NCBI GenBank assembly: GCA_964019695.1
Contig: OZ026515.1
Location: 37,712,994 to 37,776,993, forward strand
DNA: 64,000 nucleotides
Direction of reading: 5' to 3'
Source: Loripinus fragilis
Taxonomy: Eukaryota; Mollusca; Bivalvia; Lucinida; Lucinidae
How positions within the stretch are numbered: position 1 is the first letter of the stretch; the number at the start of each line of letters is the position of its first letter. The position numbers were made by a program, and so were the translations under genes. The notes beneath the pieces were generated by a model that was not told where the DNA came from, searched no databases, and saw only the letters and a program-made list of their open reading frames with translations. This document shows, piece by piece, positions 48,227 to 58,860 of this stretch.

Positions 48227-48941
48227 CTGAAAGTGCTTCGAAGTAAAAAAAAATTATTTATTTCATTTTTTATGAATTTCAGACTATACATAGATTATAA
48301 ATCGTATCTTTCTTTATACATTTGATCAGATTTTATGTTACATTCATTATTTCAGAATTTTCCATTTACACTGTGATGGTCTTGGTTAGTACACCTCCAT
48401 ATAGTTGGTGCGTTCATTATGTGCGTTATGGATAGCTTAACACTCACTTTTTTAATGCGCGGGAATCGGCAATTTAACAAAGAAAAAATGGAATGCCTCA
48501 CGGTAGAATATGTAAGAAGAATGGCGAATTAAAATAAGAATGGTCAGCATACTTCAAACATCTGATAGACGTCAATCATGAGTTTTGGAAAAGAGACATA
48601 GCTGTGTAGGGAGATACTAACCAAGTCATCAAACAGTGTAGTTGAGTGATTCATGGTGCTTCTGCACATCCTTTGAAAGCAACAAATATACGGACACTCA
48701 TTGCTCCTTTCTGGATTACTTGCTGTAGTTCAGTAATATGAAAATTTGAAAATAGGCAAAATTGTAATGCATTTGTTCCATCACAGTGTAATTGGTAAAT
48801 TCTGAAATAATGAATGTTGCATAAAATCTGCTCAAATGTATAAAGAAAGAAACTATTTATAAGCTATGTATAGTTAAAAATTCATTAAAAATGAAATAAA
48901 TTTAAATGAAAAAAATACTTACTCAGAAGCACTTTCAGAAG

Positions 48942-49014
48942 GTGTCCTCGCCTCCGTATTAAAATAACCACTTCATCTGAGTCACAAGCGTAACCTCTCG
49001 ACCACGGCGTCGTC
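48942..49014 (-). repeat. tRNA-like module 4, inverted twin of module 3
   Basis: Nearly identical to module 3 on the opposite strand, in the right foldback arm. Confidence 0.5.
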
Positions 49015-49243
49015 TTGTTATCTATTGATAGTACACGCGTTCTATATACTGTCACGTCTTTACATAGAAATGTGCTTTTCAAACAAACTATTGATTTTAT
49101 TTGCATTTCGGAGTTATTTGTGCTGGAAAGTTTAGTGGATTATTTCATATTTTTAACAAATACATCATTTTAACCCATTTAGGAAAACGCTCAGTTTCAA
49201 ATACCGATATTGATATATGTTTTGAATGCTGACAACCCTTTAT

Positions 49244-49331
49244 ACACCCAGGTAAACCGCATGTGTAGATCTCGGAGGGTGTTGGCTACCGGAGGTAAAC
49301 AAACAGAATATGGATGGACAGGGTCTGTATT
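49244..49331 (+). repeat. Left arm of a long-range inverted repeat (partner 56470-56556)
   Basis: ACACCCAGGTAAACCGCATG, AGATCTCGGAGGGTGTTGGC and CGGAGGTAAACAAA recur as the reverse complement at 56470-56556. It starts on the very base where the foldback element ends. Confidence 0.88.
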
Positions 49332-49915
49332 TATCCATATTTATTTCTTATAGAGAGTTCCTTGGAGACGAAAGCAGCAAACAGGTTGCTTCTTTATTGA
49401 ATGATAAGGACTCGGAAAGTGTTAAATGCTTTTGATATATGTCCATAGTACCCAGAGCGACTTTTCAAATGACAATTGCAATATTTTCAATGAAAAAAGG
49501 CTATTCTTTTGATCATAGTTGGAATTACACCAACCTTTGACACAAATTGCATGTGCCGCCACAATTCTATATCATTCTCGTGCATGATATATAAGAACCA
49601 TGTCCCCAAAATGCTATTTAAATATCAATACTTGAAATTTGCTTAAGGTCATATCATTTTGATGGTTAGCAAAATGTGCAGAGGTTACTTGACGGCTGGC
49701 ATGCTTGCTATCGGAGTGACAGTGGTTTTGATTTCGGAGATTGATACATACTGCCACACACTTAGTGCCTGAATCTGATATAGTTTAAGCGTGCCAAGTT
49801 ACAAAAAAATGCTACAAATGGAAGACTACCAGGGAACGAAATTCAGAAGACAAATTGAGAGGTTTTGCAGCTGTTAAGTGTTGTGAAAAGCGCTCATCTT
49901 CAGTCAGGGGCATGC

Positions 49916-50345
49916 ATGTTTTGTCTACAGGCTTCGCACAGGCTTGAAAAGTACTTGAATATACAGGAGTGTCTTGAAAAATCCTTGAAAATTAAATTTG
50001 CCTTGAAAAGTATTTGAAAAACACTCAAAGACCTTGAAAAGTCCTTGAATTTTATCAATTACAGGAGGATTCAACAGTGTTTTGGAGACCTATAATAGTA
50101 TCTAATTGTGGTGCCTTTATTTGGTGCAGCATATGCTGCACCAAATAAAGACACCTCAATTTTGTTCTAATTTTCTTGAACTAATATCTTTAGTAATGGA
50201 CTCTAGCATTTCCGGCGTAGAATTTTAACGTGTAAATCAGTATTTTTCTTAAGTTTTCAGTCCTTGAAGACAGTAGAAAAGTCTTTTATGAGTCCTTGAA
50301 AAGTCCTTGAATTTTACACAATCTTGTCTGTATGAACCCTGGTCT
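49916..50345. repeat. Repeat block rich in CTTGAAAAGTCCTTGAA
   Basis: CTTGAAAAGTCCTTGAATTT or close variants occur at about 49945, 49975, 50005, 50033, 50261 and 50303, with GTATGAACCCTGG near the right end. Such blocks form the ends of some hAT-type MITEs. A strong palindrome lies inside at 50112-50164. Confidence 0.55.
50112..50164. repeat. Perfect palindrome without loop
   Basis: CTTTATTTGGTGCAGCAT is followed directly by ATGCTGCACCAAATAAAG, a 36-bp perfect palindrome, extended with mismatches on both sides. Confidence 0.95.
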
Positions 50346-50944
50346 AGTCGGTCAGGGAAAACGTGTTTTAATTCTGCACTGATACATTTAAGGTGAAATC
50401 AGTCTGCTTGAATTAGGAAGGGAATATGATAGCAAGGTTGGTGGGGTGGTGGTGGCGAAGGGATGGTCCCTGAAGGAAGATAAGAACAAGTGCCAGATCT
50501 ATACCCGTTTTCTTACCTGGCAACGCAGTGTATTAACAAAATGCGCCAACAGGGTTACTAAATGCAGGGTTCACATTGCTGCGCCCCCGCCCACCCTCTT
50601 TATTTATTTATTTTCATATGTGACATAGGGTGTGCCCATTTCTTGTACCGACATCTAGCTTTGCACTGATACGCTTTCTTCGATTTTGTAAAATTTTAGT
50701 GAGAAAATGCACATACTTATACAAAAATACCAAATGTTCCCGAATGGGCAAGCTAATGTGATGTTGTTATCATTAATTAATCATGCGCAGATTCAGAATG
50801 TTTTGTCAGAGGAAGTCTAACTCAACAGACACATTTCTTTTAGATGAAATGGAGTGAGGAATCAAAATACCACTAAAAGCGGACCATCATCAGCCCAACA
50901 GCAAAACGCTGGCGGGGCGAGGAATACTGGCTTAGTAGCTTTTA

Positions 50945-51049
50945 ATTTTCCAGGGGATCTGGACCAGTATTGCTAAAGAGCCCCAAAGGTTTCCGACTTT
51001 CCAGGGAGGGGGCCAGGACCCTCTGCCACCCCTCTCTGGATCCGCGCAT
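50945..51049. repeat. GC-rich repeat fragment with CTGGATCCGCGCAT end
   Basis: Ends in CTGGATCCGCGCAT, the mirrored end of the MITE at 37993-38252, and carries GGACCCTCTGCCACCCC. A SINE-tail-like segment follows at 51068-51125. Confidence 0.5.
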
Positions 51050-51434
51050 CTTAATCTTAGTTGAATGCGCCGACATAACTGAAAAATTGCTTACTTGGAT
51101 GTTAAGAGTAAGATAAAAAAACACGTAATAATGAACCCTGTACAGTTTGCATACGTTTTATAGCTGTACTCTTTTCGCCATTGCGACAGTAAAATAAAAT
51201 ACCACACGTATTTAAAAGCAGTTTACCTTTTTGGTCTGTTGTCACTTCATTCTTAAAAGCATTAATAAACATGTAAGCTTATCTGGATTTTCACTGCGTA
51301 TTTGTATAGGTGGACAAAGTAATCCATATAACAAATACCCGTGAAATATTGAAGATATTGCAGTTTCGGTGGTACATGTAATCCGTTCTGTTATTTTATC
51401 TTGTAACGTTTTTAAACTTTACATAGTAGTACAG

Positions 51435-52002
51435 GGCCCGGAATTACAAAGCCTCCTTAAAGGCATATATTTTGTGATATATGGAATCATTAGTGAATTT
51501 ACTGATAAGGGACAGTTTCAGTATCTCACAAACTTAAAGGGGCCTCAAGAGGGGATTTACTTGTATACAGCACAATTTCTTTCACTAAGATAAAGATCAA
51601 TATTTTATCAGAAAATACCAAATCCCTTCATGGGACCACTTTATTGCCCCTGTAAGGAAGTCATAATCACCTAATAAAGATAAGCCTTTGATCTGTCCAG
51701 TATGACCCCTGGAGAGAATCATAATGAGTGGTACCAGTATTATTGCTAAATTTTCTATGTCTTTAAAGTTAAGGAAGACTTAAGTTAAGTATTGATATTT
51801 CAACATGCTAAATAAATTGTCTGGATAGATGCAGTACTTGAGGTCAAAAGATATCATTGTGATCTAGAGAAAAAAATGAAACTATTTTGATTTTAATCAG
51901 TTTTAAACATTATTTTTCGCATCCTGATAAATCAATACTTAAGTAAGTAAGTAACTCAGTAAGTCTTCCTTAACTTTTAGGAGGCAGTGTAATTTCGGGC
52001 CC
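51435..52002. mobile_element. MITE with GGCCCGGAATTACAA ends, interrupted copy
   Basis: Same family as 6441-6695: left GGCCCGGAATTACAAAGCC, right ending TGTAATTTCGGGCC. The left arm is interrupted by 302 bp at a TTAA site; removing them restores GCCTCCTTAAAGTTAAGG, which lines up with the intact copy. Confidence 0.88.
51461..51762. mobile_element. Nested 302-bp insertion with TTAA duplication
   Basis: TTAA is present on both sides (51457-51460 and 51763-51766). Its ends AGGCATATATTTT and AAAATTTTCTATGTCT are weakly inverted. TTAA target sites are used by piggyBac and Kolobok elements. Confidence 0.75.
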
Positions 52003-52068
52003 AGGTCCTCATATCCCGGTAACAGCAGCCCAAGCCCCAACGATGGCATCTTTTAAAGCAATATTATT

Positions 52069-52307
52069 TGAGCCACGACATGAGATTTCCAACAATGTGG
52101 TATGTGCGACCAGCAAAGGCTCAGACCAGCCTGCGCATACGCGCAGACTGATCAGAGCCTTTGCTTGTCGCTTGAATATTATATGAATATTAAGCTACTG
52201 GACGAACATAATTTGGAGTTTCTAAGCTTAAAGGAAGGCTACTCAGGCTCGTCTGAGTCTATTCATGTCAAAATGCCACATTGTTGGAAATCACATGTTG
52301 CGGCTCA
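52069..52307. mobile_element. MITE with TGAGCCAGT-like termini, copy 2
   Basis: Same layout as 8525-8763: TGAGCCACGACATGAGATTT at the left, CATTGTTGGAAATC...CGGCTCA at the right, and CTGCGCATACGCGCAG inside. Confidence 0.82.
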
Positions 52308-52456
52308 TTTATAAAGATGAGTTGTATATCTTTAAGATATTTTTAAAAGTTTCACACCGGATAACCGGCAACCGAAAAAGTTAATACTATCGACGAACGT
52401 AGATCAAAAATCGTTCGAAACAGGGTTTTCGATAGCCATTTGTCGCCCGATTTTTC

Positions 52457-52495
52457 GATTGTCATTTGTCGCCCGACTGGCGACAAATGGCAATC
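52457..52495. repeat. Hairpin
   Basis: GATTGTCATTTGTCGCC pairs with GGCGACAAATGGCAATC across a 5-base loop, one mismatch; an upstream half-copy CCATTTGTCGCCCGA precedes it. Confidence 0.9.
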
Positions 52496-53171
52496 AAAAA
52501 CACTGTTTCTAGCGATTTCCATTAGCATAAAACAACATGTATTTATAACATGTAGCTTCCCATTTCTGTAAAATCGAATGTTTAATTAGATCTTTCTGCA
52601 ACTATTTGCAGTACGGCTTTAAATTATCTTTAGTTCAATAATTGTACCTGGGTGACGTCCTTTTCAGAAAGAGATGGGCAATCGGATTGTGAACTAGCTG
52701 TTACTCATTTAGAGTTTGGGTACAATATATTTTAAACAGATCAAGTTTAGTAGTTTTATAGTTGTGATGTTTGTTCTATTATCTATAATAGAGGCTCTCC
52801 CAGGAAGTATCTGTTCCCTTGTTCTTCTTAAATATTGACTTGTTTCCATATTTCATGTTTTATTTATTTCCCTGTTCTTTGACAATCTTGTTCCCCTCAA
52901 TTTGGCATTTTCCCTTTCCCTAGAATAAAATGGCTTGTACAAATACACCCTAACTCGTGAGAGGGCCTCATTGTTAAGGCATACAGAGAACTCCTCTCTC
53001 AATTCCATGATAAAAATGTTTCCCTGCTAATAGCACGTTATTACAGTTCTTTACCATCGGATGACATACTTGGAATTTGACAGAGGAGGACTGAACATGG
53101 GAGTCGAACACTCATTTCATTATATTCCCGTACTGCTCATGATATTTTAAGTTAATTACCAAATACATTGG
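52496..53171. other. No feature recognised
   Basis: AT-rich sequence before the satellite. Confidence 0.4.
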
Positions 53172-53359
53172 AGAGAGAGTAGAGTGAGTAGAGAGAGAGA
53201 GAGAGACAGAGAGAGAGACAGAGACAGACAGACAGACAGAGACAGACCAATGACAGAGAAAGACAGAGAGAGAGACAGAGAAAGAGATAGTAGAGAAAGA
53301 GAGAGAAAGAGGAAGTAGAGAAAGAGAGAGTAGAGGAAAAACGAGTAGAGTTAGTGCGG

Positions 53360-53413
<54 letters not shown>

Positions 53414-55660
53414 CAGAGAAATAGCCAGTAGAGGAATAGATAGTAGAGAAAGAGCGAGTAGAGGGAGTGCGGGTATAGAGAGTGTGAGTTGAGGGGGTGT
53501 GAGTAGTGGGAGTGGGAGTAGATGGAGTGAAATTAGAAAAGGAGAGCGAGTAGAGAAGGGGTGCGAGTAGAGAAGGAGTCCGAGTGAAGAAGGAGTGCGA
53601 GTAGATAAGAGAGAGTAGAGAAGGAGTGCGAGAAAGAAAAAGAGAGTAGAGAAGGAGTAGAGAAGAGAGAGTAGAGAAATAGATAGTAGAGAAGGAGTAC
53701 GAGCAGAGAAAGAGAGTAGAAAAGAGGTGCGAGTAGAGAAGAGGGAGTAGAGAAGGATTGCAAGTAGAGAAGAAAGTGTAGAGAAGGAGAGTAGAGAAGG
53801 AGTGCGAGTAGAGAAGAGAGAGTAGAGAAAGAGAACGTAGAGGAGGAGTGCGAGTAGAGAAAGAAAAATTAGAGAAGAAGTGCGATTAGAAAAGAAAGGG
53901 GGTAGAGATGTGTGCGAGTAGAGAAAGAGAGAGAAGAGAATGAGTGCGAGTAGAGAAAGAGAGAGTAGTGAAGGAGTGTGAGTCGAGAAGAGAGCGTAGA
54001 GAAAGTAGAGAAGGAGTGCGAGTAGAGAAGAGGGAGTAGAGAAGACGGGCGAGTAGAGAAAGAAAGAGTAGAGAAGGAGTGTGAGTAGAGAAATAGAGAT
54101 TTGAGAAGGAGCGCGAGTAGAGAAGAGGGAGTAGGGAAGGATTGCAAGTAGAGAAGAAAGTGTAGAGAAGGAGAGTAGAGAAGGAGTGCGAGTAGAGAAG
54201 AGAGAGTAGAGAAAGAGAGAGTAGAGGAGGAGTGCGAGTAGAGAAAGAAAAATTAGAGAAGTAGTGCGATTAGAGAAGAAGGGGGTAGAGATGTGTGCGA
54301 GTAGAGAAAGAGAGAGTAGAGAATGAGTGTGAGTAGAGAAAGAGGGAGAAGTGAAGAAGTGTGAGTAGAGAAGAGAGCGTAGAGAAAGTAGAGAAGGAGT
54401 GCGAGTAGAGAAGGAGTGCGAGTAGAGAAGGAGTGCGAGTAGAGAAGGAGTGCGAGTAGAGAAGACGGGCGAGTAGAGAAAGTAAAGTAGAGAAGGAGTG
54501 TGAGTAGAGAAATAAAGATTAGAGAAGGAGTGCGAGTAGAGAAGTGAGAAAAGAAAGTAGAGGAGTGCGAGAAGAGGAGAGAGAGTAGAGAAGGAGTGCG
54601 AATAGAGATGAGAGAGTTGAGAAAGAGAGAGTAGAGAAGGCTTGCGAGTAGATGAAGAGAGAGTAGAGAAGGAATGCAAGTAGAGAAGAGAGAGTAGAGA
54701 AAGAGGGAATAGAGACAGATTGCGAGTAGAGAAGGAGTGCGAGCATAGAAGGGTCGCGAGTAGAGAAAGTGAGAGTAGAGGAGTGCGAGTAGAGAAGAGA
54801 GAACTGAGAAAGAGAGAGTAGAGAAAGTGTGAGAGTAGAGAAGAGGGAGTAGAGAAGGAGTGTGAGTAGAGAAGAGAGAGTAGAGAAGGAGTGCGAGTAG
54901 AGAAGGAGTGCGAGTAGAGAAGAGAGAGTAGAGAAGGAGTGCGAGTAGAGAAGGAGTGCGAGTAGAGAAGGAGTGCGAGTAGAGAAGGAGTGCGAGTAGA
55001 GAAAGTGAGAGTAGAGAAGGAGTGCGAGTAGAGAAGGAGTGCGAGTAGAGAAGTAGTGCGAGTAGAGAAGGAGTGCGAGTAGAGAAAGTAAGAGTAGAGA
55101 AGGAGTGCGAGTAGAGAAGTAGTGCGAGTAGAGAAGGAGTGCGAGTAGAGAAGGATTGCGAGTAGAGAAAGTGAGAGTAGAGAAGGAGTGTGAGTAGAGA
55201 AGAGAGAGTAGAGAAGGAATGCGAGTAGAGAAGGAGTGCGAGTAGAGAAGAGAGAGTAGAGAATGAGTGCGAATAGAGAAAGAAAGAGTAGAGAAAGAGT
55301 GCGAGTAGAGAGGAGAGAGTAGAGAAGGAGTGCGAGTATAGAAGGAGTGCGAGTAGAGAAGGAGTGCGAGTTGAGAAAGTGAGAGTAGAGAAGGAGTGCG
55401 AGTAGAGAAGAGAGAATTGAGAAAGAGAGAGTAGAGAAGGTGTGCGAGTAGAGAAGAGGGAGTAGATAATGAGTGTGAGTAGAGAAGAGAGAGTAGAGAA
55501 TGAGTGCGAGTAGAGAAGGAGTGTGAGTAGAGAAGAGAGAGTAGAGAATGAGTGCGAATAGAGAATAGAGTGTAGAGGAGTGCGAGTTGAGAAGAGAGTA
55601 GAGAAAGTGAGAGTAGAGAAGGAGTGCGAGTAGAGAAGAGAGAGTAGAGAGAGAGAGTTA
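53172..55660 (+). repeat. Purine-only satellite, 2.5 kb, 17-bp core unit
   Basis: Built mainly of GAGTAGAGAAGGAGTGC and the variants GAGTAGAGAAGAGAGA and GAGTAGAGAAAGTGA, preceded by simple GAGACAGA and (GA)n. Plus-strand bases are almost only A and G with occasional T and C, so two minus-strand frames stay open for 442 and 472 codons of Ser/Leu/Tyr-rich text. I consider those composition artefacts. Confidence 0.95.
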
Positions 55661-56469
55661 AATTTATGCATCTAGTGAAAACTGATTAGACCGTACAGGT
55701 GCTCGTCTAAACATCTGGTATACTAATTGCATTGCTACTTGATCCGTCACCTTCACAAAAAGGTATGTGTCCATTTCTTAGTATAATGTTCTGGCATGTT
55801 ATGTTACTGCACGGTTACTTTAATGTGATGCAAAGGGCTAAATAGATATGGTAGGCTAAAACAAACAAAACAAACTAATGCACAAAAACACCCATTCAGT
55901 GTTGAACAAAAACTCTAACAAATTGGTTTATTTTAGCTTGTTTCTCCTTTGATATGTTCCCCGCCAATCGAACCACTTGTTTTTGAAAGTGTTTGAGCGT
56001 TACACTTTTGTTTCCGTATGCGAGAGCTTGTTTGTTGAGCATAATCAATTTGCCCTTCTCCGTAATCAATGTTAACATGCACATGCCTTCCCTCCGACAG
56101 CTACCCAACATACCTCCGAACGGAAAGCTACCTATAAACATGATACCACCGTTATGAAATTGCAAATAAATAAATGTTTTACATGTATTTTTGAATTGTA
56201 TTTGACTGATTCATTCCACAGAGAGGTTATACATTCCAGCGGTGGCTGTGAATCAAGTAAAAATAAAATAATAGATATGAATATTAACTGATGAATTCGA
56301 AATATTCGTCCAAATTACTGCATTTCCGAATTCAAATGCAATTTAAACTCGAGCAGATTAAGTTTCGAAACATGTAATGTTTTCAGAGTTATCATCATTC
56401 TGTATACTATCGACCTATATGTTGTTCTTATCCCTCAAAACGACTCTAAATGAAATAAAATCGTCTCAA
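55661..56469. other. No gene recognised
   Basis: An 89-codon minus-strand frame (55896-56165, starting MQFHNGGIMFIGSFPFGGML) reads more like protein than most here but matches no family I know and has no neighbours; left as unexplained. Confidence 0.35.
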
Positions 56470-56556
56470 TACAGACCATGTCCAACCCAAAAATTCTTTG
56501 TTTACCTCCGATAGCCAACACCCTCCGAGATCTATACATGCGGTTCACCTGGGTGT
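56470..56556 (-). repeat. Right arm of a long-range inverted repeat (partner 49244-49331)
   Basis: Reverse complement of 49244-49331 with about six differences. The interval between the arms (7.3 kb) includes the satellite and several MITEs. Confidence 0.88.
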
Positions 56557-56735
56557 TTATATAGTCTGCCAAAATTGACCTTAGACTGATTAATTTTCGC
56601 CAAAATCTTCGTGATATTCGTGCGTTTTCGTGGAGATCTCCGACCTTGGTCACGCTTTTACAGAGATTATGAAGATAATGTCAATTCGTTAATGCAAATG
56701 GTCTGATAGCCTAGTGGTTAGTTGACTACTAGACT

Positions 56736-56775
56736 AGTACAAATAAGGATGAAACTAACGACTATCGACTAATGA
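56736..56775 (+). repeat. Left arm of an inverted repeat (partner 58075-58122)
   Basis: GACTAGTACAAATAAGGAT and CTAACGACTA recur inverted at 58075-58122. The arm directly follows an A-box-like GATAGCCTAGTGGTTAG. Confidence 0.7.
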
Positions 56776-56884
56776 CTAAAAACCAAACTCACTGTGTATA
56801 ATAGTGTACACTGTGTAACTAATTATACTGAAGCGGATAATGAATCTAAACACAAAAAGCGACAGCTACGTGCTACAACCTTTA

Positions 56885-56946
56885 TAGTGTAGCGGCTAGC
56901 AAACATGACTCGTAGGCCTGTGGTAACGGGTTTGAGCCTCATGACG
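56885..56946 (+). repeat. tRNA-like module 5
   Basis: TAGTGTAGCGGCTAGCAAAC resembles an A box and GGGTTTGAGCCTC a B box. T-rich tail absent. Confidence 0.4.
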
Positions 56947-57033
56947 GACAATCTTTGGACCGCTTATATACATACTGATAGGGATTTAAACTAACAGCTA
57001 TTATTAAAGGATAGTCTTCTCTATCCACTTTTA

Positions 57034-57259
57034 CTGTCATGCCAGCCAAGAGTGACAGTGACGTCATGTTTTGTTTACAAAGTTATCTGGGACTAATGAC
57101 CGATGGATCACTTGTGTATTAATCCTATAAGCAGGATAAAATTAATACACATGTGATCTATCGATTCCCGTTAGCTCAAGTGGAGTGTACAAATTAATGT
57201 TGAACTTAACAATTGAAAACAAAATATTACGTCACTGTCACTCTTGGTTGGCACGACAG
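57034..57259. mobile_element. MITE with CTGTC-TGCCAGCCAAGAG ends, copy 2
   Basis: Left CTGTCATGCCAGCCAAGAGT (then GACAGTGACG) and right CGTCACTGTC...TTGGCACGACAG, flanked by TA (57032-57033 and 57260-57261). Same family and orientation as 41432-41661; the two copies agree well. Confidence 0.92.
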
Positions 57260-57482
57260 TAGATCGAGCGACTGCATGGTTGACCAACTGTTTTAAAATG
57301 ACAGATTAATTCTATCGATGTTAGTTCGATCGCCATTCAGCTAAAAGAGGATGTGAAGGCACCCTAAGTTTACCTCCCCAATGAGAGCTATATAATGTTA
57401 TTATGTGATATCATATAAAACATTATTTTGGGTCTACATGTACATTGGCACATTCTACAGTCCCAGTGAAAGAACAAATAAA

Positions 57483-57674
57483 AAAAGCCACTTGAGCGTT
57501 AGACTGGGGATCGAAAGGCTAATGCCAGTTCGAGACTCACCTCCAGCGCAGTCATTATTACACACGTTATCCACTGCTTACTACTGGTTCAACCTATGAA
57601 AAGAGGAAATCGTCCCGACTTTACTGAAAATTTGTTGACGCGTACGTAAAGCTAAAAAAACAAACAAACAAAAG
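57483..57674 (+). repeat. SINE, likely full length but diverged
   Basis: Head with the B box GCCAGTTCGAGACTC near 57522, body TCATTATTACACACG..., and the usual tail CCCGACTTTACTGAAAATTT, GTACGTAAAGC and AAACAAACAAACAAA. A boxes are degraded. Confidence 0.6.
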
Positions 57675-57695
57675 CTTGAATAAATATATATACTA

Positions 57696-57763
57696 TGTAG
57701 GAATCGAACCAGCGACCACACGTATATAAATCAACTGTTCTAACCACTAGACCACAGGGTCTG
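57696..57763 (-). repeat. tRNA-like module 6
   Basis: Minus strand GACCCTGTGGTCTAGTGGTT has a strong A box and GCTGGTTCGATTCC a strong B box, 68 bp overall. The acceptor stem does not pair, so I call it tRNA-like rather than tRNA. Confidence 0.55.
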
Positions 57764-58074
57764 CTGTATTGCATGTCTCTTATTTTGTTTCGTTTGTAAC
57801 TTTAGACGAGTACAACTATCCATAACAGTGAATATACGTCATTGTATGCGCATGAATAATTTTCTAAGCGAGGCGGATCTAGTTTCCATTAATATTTGTA
57901 TCAATCAAAATTACAAATAAACATGAAAATTATTCAAGAAATACACTGGAACTAATGATACTGAAGTTTGGGCTCTTATTTACACGAGCAGAAGCTGGCG
58001 ATGTAGCAAATTTGTTGTGTTTTAAAATGTTGTTAAGTATAAGTTGAACCCGCCACCCTTCCTTAGTCATAAAC

Positions 58075-58122
58075 TTTAGTCTTAGTCGTTAGTCAATCCT
58101 TATTTGTACTAGTCCACTTATA
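58075..58122 (-). repeat. Right arm of an inverted repeat (partner 56736-56775)
   Basis: TTAGTCGTTAGTCAATCCTT and ATTTGTACTAGTCC mirror 56736-56775. Confidence 0.7.
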
Positions 58123-58277
58123 AATCAAGCATACCGAAACTTGGAAGGAACCTTTTTTATGTAATTGTAAATTTGCTTTCTTTTTTAAGTTAATATTATT
58201 CGTATATTTTACATCATCTTGTGATGAGCTTTACACCTTTCATTTGTATTTAGCCGCGTTTGTATTCAATATTCCCT

Positions 58278-58420
58278 AATTGTCAGCTGATAACATTTGC
58301 AAATAGTTTGGGCCCAGTACGTCGCTTCGGATCTAGATACAGACCATATGACACTCTGATAGTGATCCTGTAAGAAATTTTGAAAACGTTAATTTTGATT
58401 GAAAGTCATCAGATGATATC
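58278..58420 (+). repeat. Dispersed repeat family R2, copy b
   Basis: CAGCTGATAACATTTGCAAA, CTTCGGATCTAGATACAGAC and GACACTCTGATAGTGATCCT match 5840-5985 in the same order. Confidence 0.5.
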
Positions 58421-58618
58421 AAAAGTCTCAAAAAATGTTCAGCGTGCAAAGAGTCAATCGCATGTAGGCTTATTGAAATTATTCAAGGTGCTGTATTTGC
58501 TACATAAACGCATGCCAAATTCAAATAAATGTATCCAGTTGTTCACAAAATCATAAATAAAAACAAAGAAACTAGCAAATCGAAAAATACAAATGAAAAG
58601 AAAAATACGTAAATGCTA

Positions 58619-58683
58619 CTGGACTCGAACCCACATCTTTTGAGCGCCAAAAACACTCGACTATCCACTAGGCTATCGGGGAA
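58619..58683 (-). repeat. tRNA-like module 7, intact anticodon-type arm
   Basis: Minus strand CCCCGATAGCCTAGTGGATA carries an A box and GTGGGTTCGAGTCC a B box. GAGTG-TTTTTGG-CGCTC folds as a 5-bp stem with a 7-base loop in the anticodon position, which would read TTT (Lys). The acceptor stem does not pair, and a T-rich tail follows. Confidence 0.55.
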
Positions 58684-58809
58684 TTGTGAATAATTTCATT
58701 CGGATTAGTAATTGTACAACAATCTAAAGCTTACTTTTTACGAAGATTCACTAAGACTGAGTAAAAGGTCATTGAATATTCATATGTCTCGTGTCAATTT
58801 TGACAAACA

Positions 58810-58860
58810 ATATCAACTATTCCGTGTGACGTCATGTTCATGTTTACATCTCCTATTTAT
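58810..58860 (-). repeat. Right arm of a long-range inverted repeat (partner 47873-47923)
   Basis: ATATCAACTATTCCGTGTGA, CGTCATGTTCATGTTTACAT and CTCCTA mirror 47873-47923. Confidence 0.85.

Larger units (their letters stand above)
47921..49244. mobile_element. Foldback element, arms of about 460 bp
   Basis: 47921-48380 and 48778-49244 are inverted copies, over 90% alike by eye, around a 397-bp unrelated spacer. Outer ends read TATAAAGGGTTGTCAGC and its complement. Each arm contains a tRNA-like module (48154-48226 and 48942-49014). No coding frame. Foldback (Tu-like) elements or a duplicated-and-inverted element would look like this. Confidence 0.85.

Noticed and set aside
53351..55671. Two long minus-strand frames of 442 and 472 codons
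   Set aside because: Both lie in a purine-rich tandem repeat where stop codons on the minus strand are improbable, overlap in different frames and encode only shuffled Ser, Leu and Tyr. Composition explains them.
55896..56165. 89-codon minus-strand frame starting MQFHNGGIMF
   Set aside because: It reads somewhat like protein but matches nothing I know, stands alone and has no supporting context. Left unexplained rather than called.
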